DNA of 18,033 bases. It comes from CAYXDR01 sp046498185 (lineage in GTDB: Bacteria > Desulfobacterota > DSM-4660 > Desulfatiglandales > Desulfatiglandaceae). The stretch lies in NCBI GenBank assembly GCA_046498185.1, contig JAWOBE010000123.1, forward strand, positions 1 to 18,033. The letters run 5' to 3'. The translations under genes and the position numbers were made by a program. Below the pieces are notes generated by a model. That model was not told the origin of the DNA and searched no databases. It was given only the letters and a program-made list of their open reading frames with translations. Shown here one piece after another: positions 14,278-18,033 of the stretch; position 1 is the stretch's first letter; each line of letters begins with the position of its first letter.

Positions 14278-15714
14278 GTGGGGAAGGAAGTTACAGAACA
14301 AGATGTCTTAGAAGAGTTCAAACTCGATGAACGACAGCGAGTTGAATTCAAGCGAGATCTCATCAAGACCGGTGACCTTGCTGAAATTATCATGGCTTTT
14401 GCCAATGCAGAAGGTGGCACGATCTATTTGGGGGTTGATGAAGGTTCACCTCCTCAACCCAGCGGCAGGATTCAGAAGGTGACTAAGCAGGATTATGACA
14501 ATATACAACGCGCAGCGCGCGATGTATTATTGCCACCGGTCAGCGGCGTAATGTCCCACGAGGTGGAGGTGGAGGGGCGACTGGTCTTGGTGGTTATCGT
14601 GCCCGAGGCGGAGACCATTCACCAACATCAGAACGGCAAGATTCTCGTTCGCCGGGGATCCGAGAACGTTGCTTTGAAGGGCAAGGCATTACGTCAGGCA
14701 TGGGTGCAGCGTGAGCAACCCAGTTTTGACAACCTCCCTGTATGGGAGGCAGGCCTTGAAGATCTGAATTCTGATCACGTGGAGTGGTATTTAAATCTTG
14801 CATCCGAGGAGCGCGGTATACCGGTGGACCTATCGCTGTCAATGAGTCAGAATCTGGTCCGATTGGGCGCTGTTCTCAAAGATGGTGATGGACTGGTCTC
14901 CAAGGCGGCCGGAGTACTTCTTTTTGCACAAGACCCGCAGCAATTCTTTCCCCAGAGCGAAGTACGGATAGCTCGCTTTCAGGGCACCTCCACAGTAAAC
15001 TTCATCGACCGCCTTGTTTGCAAAGGGACGCTTCCTGAAATGATTGATGAAGCGGAGCGTTTCGTCAAGCGTAACACGAGGGTGGCGGCGAAAATCGTCG
15101 AATTCGAACGGCAGGAAGTCACAGAATATCCTTATCCGGCGATCCGGGAGGCAATTACCAACGCAGTGACCCACCGCGATTATTGGCGAGACGATGCCAG
15201 AATTCGCGTCTCTATTTTCGATGATCGAATAGAGGTTCAAAGCCCGGGACCATTGCCTCCCCCTTTGACGATAGAGACATTGGGCGAGGATCATGTCTTG
15301 CGAAACCAGCTGCTTGCTGATCTGTTGTTCAATATTCGATACATAGAAGCGTGGAACACGGGCATCAAGCGGATGCGGCGATTGATGAAGGAGCATGGCC
15401 TGCAAGAACCCATTTTTGAGGAGGTTGGGGAGAGCTTTCGAGTGACATTCTATGGGCCAGGGGAAGACATATTAGATCTGATCCCTGAAGAGGGGAGAAT
15501 GGACCTGCGAGAGTTGGGTTTGAATGAACGCCAAATTAAGGCGTTAAGGCTTATGGTGAATGAGGGGGTAGAAATGACCAACCGCCAATATCGGGAACTG
15601 TTTGACATTACATCGCGCACTGCGCTCCGGGATCTGAATGAGTTGGTGGAATATGACCAGGCAACGAAAGTGGGAGAAGGGCGGAATGTGCGCTATATCG
15701 CAAGGGGAGGGTAG
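14278..15714 (+). CDS. Schlafen-AlbA_2 / HATPase_c_4 / winged-helix protein (RecG-like, COG2865 type)
   Basis: This 478-residue protein belongs to the group often annotated as ATP-dependent DNA helicase RecG-related or transcriptional regulator; its biochemical role is poorly defined. The GTG start at 14278 is supported by AGGAGAG at 14267-14273. An AlbA_2 (Schlafen-type) domain occupies about residues 15-130, with VEFKRDL and FANAEGGTIYLGVDEG. A GHKL-type ATPase module follows, with REAITNAVTHRDYW near residues 288-303 and WNTGIKRMRRLMKEHGL near 360. A C-terminal winged helix covers about 415-460 (LNERQIKALRLMVNEGV..., then TSRTALRDLNELVE). It lies between two decayed response-regulator remnants, and a relic of a paralog sits at 10135. 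Family members often occur in accessory regions, some near defence genes, but no defence role can be shown here. Confidence 0.88.
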   Translation: MGKEVTEQDVLEEFKLDERQRVEFKRDLIKTGDLAEIIMAFANAEGGTIYLGVDEGSPPQPSGRIQKVTKQDYDNIQRAARDVLLPPVSGVMSHEVEVEGRLVLVVIVPEAETIHQHQNGKILVRRGSENVALKGKALRQAWVQREQPSFDNLPVWEAGLEDLNSDHVEWYLNLASEERGIPVDLSLSMSQNLVRLGAVLKDGDGLVSKAAGVLLFAQDPQQFFPQSEVRIARFQGTSTVNFIDRLVCKGTLPEMIDEAERFVKRNTRVAAKIVEFERQEVTEYPYPAIREAITNAVTHRDYWRDDARIRVSIFDDRIEVQSPGPLPPPLTIETLGEDHVLRNQLLADLLFNIRYIEAWNTGIKRMRRLMKEHGLQEPIFEEVGESFRVTFYGPGEDILDLIPEEGRMDLRELGLNERQIKALRLMVNEGVEMTNRQYRELFDITSRTALRDLNELVEYDQATKVGEGRNVRYIARGG

Positions 15715-15750
15715 TAGAGGACATTTATTAGGGAGTTTGTTAGCAATCAA

Positions 15751-15792
15751 ATGTCGTGATTGGTTGAAAAATGTCGTGGTTAATGTCGTGAT
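15751..15792 (+). repeat. Three ATGTCGTGRT direct repeats after the AlbA-family stop
   Basis: ATGTCGTGAT (15751-15760), ATGTCGTGGT (15771-15780) and ATGTCGTGAT (15783-15792) lie 37-78 bp after tandem TAG stops at 15712-15717. Many proteins of this family end in short repeated MSDKMS- or VVVNVV-like motifs, so this may be the decayed end of a longer C-terminus (one frame reads NVVVNVVIKLETAVEVARLV). No other gene was seen in 15715-15946. Confidence 0.5.
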
Positions 15793-15946
15793 TAAACTGG
15801 AGACTGCTGTGGAAGTTGCTAGGCTCGTTGAGCAGCTGATCGTGAGCTTCGTCGTATAGAGCCTAACGAGAATAGAAGAAGATTTTATTAAATCAGGGGG
15901 CTTCTCACTCAAAAATTTCATAAGATCGAGAGGAACTGAAGAATCT

Positions 15947-16276
15947 GATGTGCCCTCCGAGGTGGATGATTGTGATTGAGGGAGGTGATGTTCGGGCTGG
16001 ACAGCATGGAGATCTGGAAGTATGAGGAGGGTGTTATGTACACACCGAATGAAGGTTTGATGTTGAGTCTCCTTCCTTGAGAACCGGGGCCGGGTGCTGA
16101 CACACCAGGAACTGGTCATGGAAGTGAAAAGGGAAGAAGTAGCCGAAGGCCGAGCTCCTGAGATATTACGACCCATGATCAGCAGGCTCAGGAAGAAGCT
16201 TGAGAAATTCTCTGGTGATAGAGAGTGGGTGAAGAATATCCGCGGGAAGGGGTATGTTTTTGATGTGGGAAAGTAG
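15947..16276 (+). pseudogene. Decayed winged-helix end of a response regulator (copy 2)
   Basis: This is a second remnant of the regulator seen at 13450-14007. Fragment one (15976-16077) reads EVMFGLDSMEIWKYEEGVM then YTPNEGLMLSLL. A one-base insertion near 16071-16076 shifts the frame, and fragment two reads LENRGRVLTHQELVMEVKRE on through the winged helix to WVKNIRGKGYVFDVGK, with the stop at 16274-16276. Upstream, 15947-15975 still aligns with the linker of copy 1 (DVPSE against EVPPR) but in another frame with a stop. The receiver domain is absent. The C-terminal part here is better preserved than in copy 1. Confidence 0.8.
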
Positions 16277-16316
16277 CGCTGGAAATTAGGGCCCGTGAAA
16301 GGTAGCTCTCTTCTGT

Positions 16317-16646
16317 TTATCGCCAAACCTGCATGAACGCGTTTACCTTCTCAAGTGTTCCGTCAGAAAAGGACTTCATCTCCTCATCGGTAACGAGGTT
16401 GTTGAACTTCCATCGAGCAAGCTGCTGAAGCGCCGTACTTCGCCTCAAATTGTCAAACATAAACGCGATATCCTTGTCTTCTGTTTTTAGGGTCTTCCAC
16501 AGCTCAAGATATCTTGTATGAGCGCTTTTGTCGTCGGTAGCAATGATTGTAGATACTTTCTCCAAGATTCGTTGGCAAGCGCGATCAAGTACAGCATCTT
16601 TCAGAGACCGAACAATTTTCCAGTCCTTCTCACGGATGTCAGGCAT
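16317..16646 (-). CDS. Hypothetical protein, 109 aa, adjacent to attC site A
   Basis: I do not recognise this family. The start ATG (16644-16646 on the minus strand) is supported by AAGGAG 7 bases upstream; a longer reading from 16682 lacks this. The protein is small, charged and probably all-helical, with no membrane segment: MPDIREKDWKIVRSLKDAV opens it, and ATDDKSAHTRYLELWKTL and KFNNLVTDEEMKSF follow. It begins about 60 bases downstream, on the minus strand, of the crossover point of attC site A and has the same orientation as the next cassette gene, so it may be a second integron cassette gene. No attC site was found after its stop. Alternatively it marks the resident flank of the array. 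Confidence 0.7.
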   Translation of the reverse strand: MPDIREKDWKIVRSLKDAVLDRACQRILEKVSTIIATDDKSAHTRYLELWKTLKTEDKDIAFMFDNLRRSTALQQLARWKFNNLVTDEEMKSFSDGTLEKVNAFMQVWR

Positions 16647-16702
16647 TTTGAGCTCCTTCCAATGGAATATAAATACGCCCATTGTATTCGACTACCTGCC
16701 AT

Positions 16703-16827
16703 TTGGCACTACTATAGCTTACCTGCCGCCGGTTTGGCGATCCCTGATCGGGAGTCCTGAAACCAAAATTGGCGCAAAATCGCGGCTGACCTCCGCCGAA
16801 GGCGGTCAGGTACAGCGGGGGTTAGGT
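16703..16827 (-). repeat. Integron attC-like recombination site A (125 bp)
   Basis: Read on the minus strand: R'' is ACCTAAC (16821-16827), matching RYYYAAC; L'' is GCTGTACC (16809-16816); L' is GGTAAGC (16717-16723). The R' position (16703-16709) reads GTGCCAA where GTTRRRY is expected. L'' and L' pair perfectly except for one extrahelical G in L'', the signature of attC folding. An inner CCGCC/GGCGG stem and a variable terminal region lie between. Similarity to site B stops at the predicted crossover after the G of R'. The last codons and the stop of the 231-residue gene lie inside this site. Confidence 0.75.
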
Positions 16828-17519
16828 TTCGTTGGTGATGGGAATATTGTATTGGATTTACGACAATAAGATTCAAGAACATTGTCAAATTTGTCGTTAT
16901 TTTTCGTGATTTCTAACCAATATCCTGCTTCAGCCAGCAAGATTGTTTGAAACGCATTTATTGTGTTTAGATTTCTATTAAATACAGACATACTGTGGGA
17001 TGGAAAAGCATTGATGCGAACTTTTTTCTCTAAATTTACTAGGTGACGAATAGACTCCACTTTATAGTTGAAGTGTGAAGCATGTTCATTTAGATGTTTT
17101 CTAATATCGAAAAATTTTCCAGATATTTCCTTGGCAATATTTCCCGCTGAGGGTAGATTTTCATTTATTGCTTCCTCCACACGCTTGGGATCTTGGCGAA
17201 GGTATACCAATAATTCATAAGTTTCGATTAATGGACGCATCAAAGCACCAGATTCTTGGGAAAGGCCATCTAGAGCTAAACTGAAACAACCTAATAACAG
17301 GTGAGTAGATTTTGCCAAGGTAATTGCACCGATAGTAAATAATTTACCGGATAACTTGTTTCCTCTTTCCTTTCCTATGGAGTCCAGTTTTGAAACACAG
17401 GTGTCTAGAAGCTCAAAGCCCCGATCAATAATGGCGCTTTCCTCTGATAATTCGCTCTCTAGCCATAACAAAGATTGTTCGCGGGATTTTAATTTAACCA
17501 TAGTATCTTAGAAACCTAA
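16709..17519 (-). mobile_element. Integron gene cassette (811 bp) between two attC crossover points
   Basis: The cassette runs on the minus strand from the base after G of site B's R' (17519) to the G of site A's R' (16709). It holds one gene that starts 18 bases after the boundary and ends inside the terminal attC, the classic one-gene cassette layout. No integrase gene is visible; gene orientation places any attI and intI to the right of 18033. Without one this would be a cluster of attC sites lacking an integrase. Confidence 0.7.
16806..17501 (-). CDS. Cassette-borne hypothetical protein, 231 aa
   Basis: I do not recognise a named family. The protein is predicted mostly helical, with a conserved-looking core LLLGCFSLALDGLSQESGAL followed by MRPLIETYELLVYLRQDPKRV. 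This pattern recurs in uncharacterised helical proteins of DUF5677-like type; that link is tentative. Later segments include FFDIRKHLNEHASHFNYKVE and ILLAEAGYWLEITKN. There is no signal peptide, and a hydrophobic stretch near residues 55-80 is more likely a buried helix than a membrane anchor. The ATG (17499-17501) lies 18 bases inside the cassette with only a weak ribosome site (TTAGG/TAAGA). The final residues PTKPNPRCT and the TGA stop are encoded by the attC site, so they are probably not under selection. Confidence 0.8.
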   Translation of the reverse strand: MVKLKSREQSLLWLESELSEESAIIDRGFELLDTCVSKLDSIGKERGNKLSGKLFTIGAITLAKSTHLLLGCFSLALDGLSQESGALMRPLIETYELLVYLRQDPKRVEEAINENLPSAGNIAKEISGKFFDIRKHLNEHASHFNYKVESIRHLVNLEKKVRINAFPSHSMSVFNRNLNTINAFQTILLAEAGYWLEITKNNDKFDNVLESYCRKSNTIFPSPTKPNPRCT

Positions 17520-17638
17520 CTACTATAGCTCACCTGCCGCCGTGTTGGCAATTTATGGTTGATTAGCTGAAGCCATTAATTTGCATTTTGTCGCCGCTGG
17601 CTGCCGCCGCAGGCGGTCGGGTGCAGCGGAAGTTAGCA
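17514..17638 (-). repeat. Integron attC-like recombination site B (125 bp)
   Basis: On the minus strand: R'' is TGCTAAC (17632-17638), slightly off RYYYAAC; L'' is GCTGCACC (17620-17627); L' is GGTGAGC (17528-17534); R' is GTTAGGT (17514-17520), a full match to GTTRRRY. L'' pairs with L' leaving one extrahelical G, and CTAAC pairs with GTTAG. Box offsets and total length equal those of site A, and the outer arms are nearly identical (TATAGCT/CACCTGCCGCC), while the centre is unrelated. Confidence 0.78.
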
Positions 17639-17731
17639 GGCCATACATTGAAAGCGAAATATATGTATATAACAGCGTTCACAATTGTGTCCATCTAATT
17701 AGGCGCGGAAAGTGTATTATTGTTTCGTGAT

Positions 17732-18033
17732 CTAATGTAATTTCATTTTGCGAGCGCCAATTAAAGTCAACACAAGAACGAAAAGTCCGCCAATAACAAT
17801 TCGGATAATTATTTGATTTAGTGTTCGATAACCGGTGAAGAGACTAAGAAGTGAAATAATTACTACAGGTATAAGACTTATGGCTGAAAAAATAATCCAT
17901 CCACGCCTTGTATGAATTTTAAGATCACTTCCTGTTCGAAATAACCAACAATGTGATCAGTGATTGCACCTCCTATGGAATTTACATCTCTGGCAGCGAC
18001 AGCGGCGATCCCATCATCCCCATCATCAAGAAC
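17732..18033 (-). pseudogene. Partial, possibly frameshifted membrane protein upstream of attC site B
   Basis: On the minus strand, one frame enters from the right edge and runs to a stop at 17878-17880 (acidic, VLDDGDDGIAAVAARDVNS...). An overlapping frame open from 17956 to the stop at 17732-17734 encodes two strongly hydrophobic segments (GWIIFSAISLIPVVIISLL and IIIRIVIGGLFVLVLTLIG) ending in GARKMKLH, a normal positive-tailed membrane end, but without an ATG at its head. A single indel around 17920-17935 would join the two frames. It has the cassette orientation and ends 94 bp before site B, so it may be the preceding cassette's gene. The family is unknown and the evidence is modest. Confidence 0.35.

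Noticed and set aside
14839..15405. Minus-strand 188-codon frame
   Set aside because: It is a shadow of the HATPase region of the AlbA-family gene, with no motif or start signal.
15751..15792. CRISPR-like array
   Set aside because: The three repeats are only 10 bp with spacings of 10 and 2 bases, and no cas genes are present.
15544..16326. Minus-strand 260-codon frame
   Set aside because: It is long but Ser/Thr-rich and featureless, antisense to the AlbA-family gene end and to the regulator remnant, both of which are homologous to known families on the plus strand.
16528..16869. Plus-strand 113-codon frame crossing attC site A
   Set aside because: It runs through the recombination site and is antisense to two better-supported minus-strand genes.

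Overview
The window reads as chromosomal DNA from a free-living bacterium of roughly balanced GC content. Threonine/proline linkers of the TPTPTATP type in the first gene and a long Glu/Pro/Thr spacer behind a lipobox in the solute-binding protein are common in Chloroflexota (Anaerolineae and relatives). That assignment is an inference from style; there is no rRNA or other phylogenetic marker in the window.

Left half (1-9824, all + strand): a carbohydrate-utilisation cluster. It opens with the 3' part of a modular family 2 glycoside hydrolase (GH2), then a CUT1-type sugar ABC transporter (lipoprotein binding protein 2340-3713, two permeases 3670-4677 and 4683-5522, no ATPase in the window), then two tandem paralogous GH35-type glycosidases (5525-7585 and 7611-9824). 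The permease and glycosidase genes are packed with overlaps or gaps of under 30 bp. The likely logic is secreted cleavage of a beta-linked glycan by the GH2 enzyme, import of short oligosaccharides, and exo-cleavage in the cytoplasm by the two GH35-like enzymes, which lack signal peptides.

Middle (9825-13464): a switch to accessory DNA. It holds an 84-bp relic of a Schlafen-AlbA/HATPase gene, an unknown small gene, a complete Xre-RES toxin-antitoxin operon with a near-consensus promoter, and a complete insertion sequence (11969-13258). The IS has 28-bp terminal inverted repeats, TG...CA ends, a 6-bp target duplication and an intact DDE transposase. It landed between the RES toxin gene and a rho-independent terminator that probably served that operon.

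Right part (13450-16276): an intact Schlafen-AlbA/HATPase/winged-helix gene (14278-15714), flanked on each side by a decayed copy of the same OmpR/PhoB-like response-regulator C-terminus. Each copy is broken by its own frameshifts.

Right end (16317-18033, genes on the - strand): the most notable find. Two 125-bp sites of the integron attC type (16703-16827 and 17514-17638) flank a gene of unknown function whose stop codon lies inside an attC site. The sites have R and L boxes at identical offsets, an extrahelical G in L'', and one compensatory base-pair change between copies. This looks like a piece of an integron cassette array or a cluster of attC sites lacking an integrase, with any integrase expected beyond the right edge.
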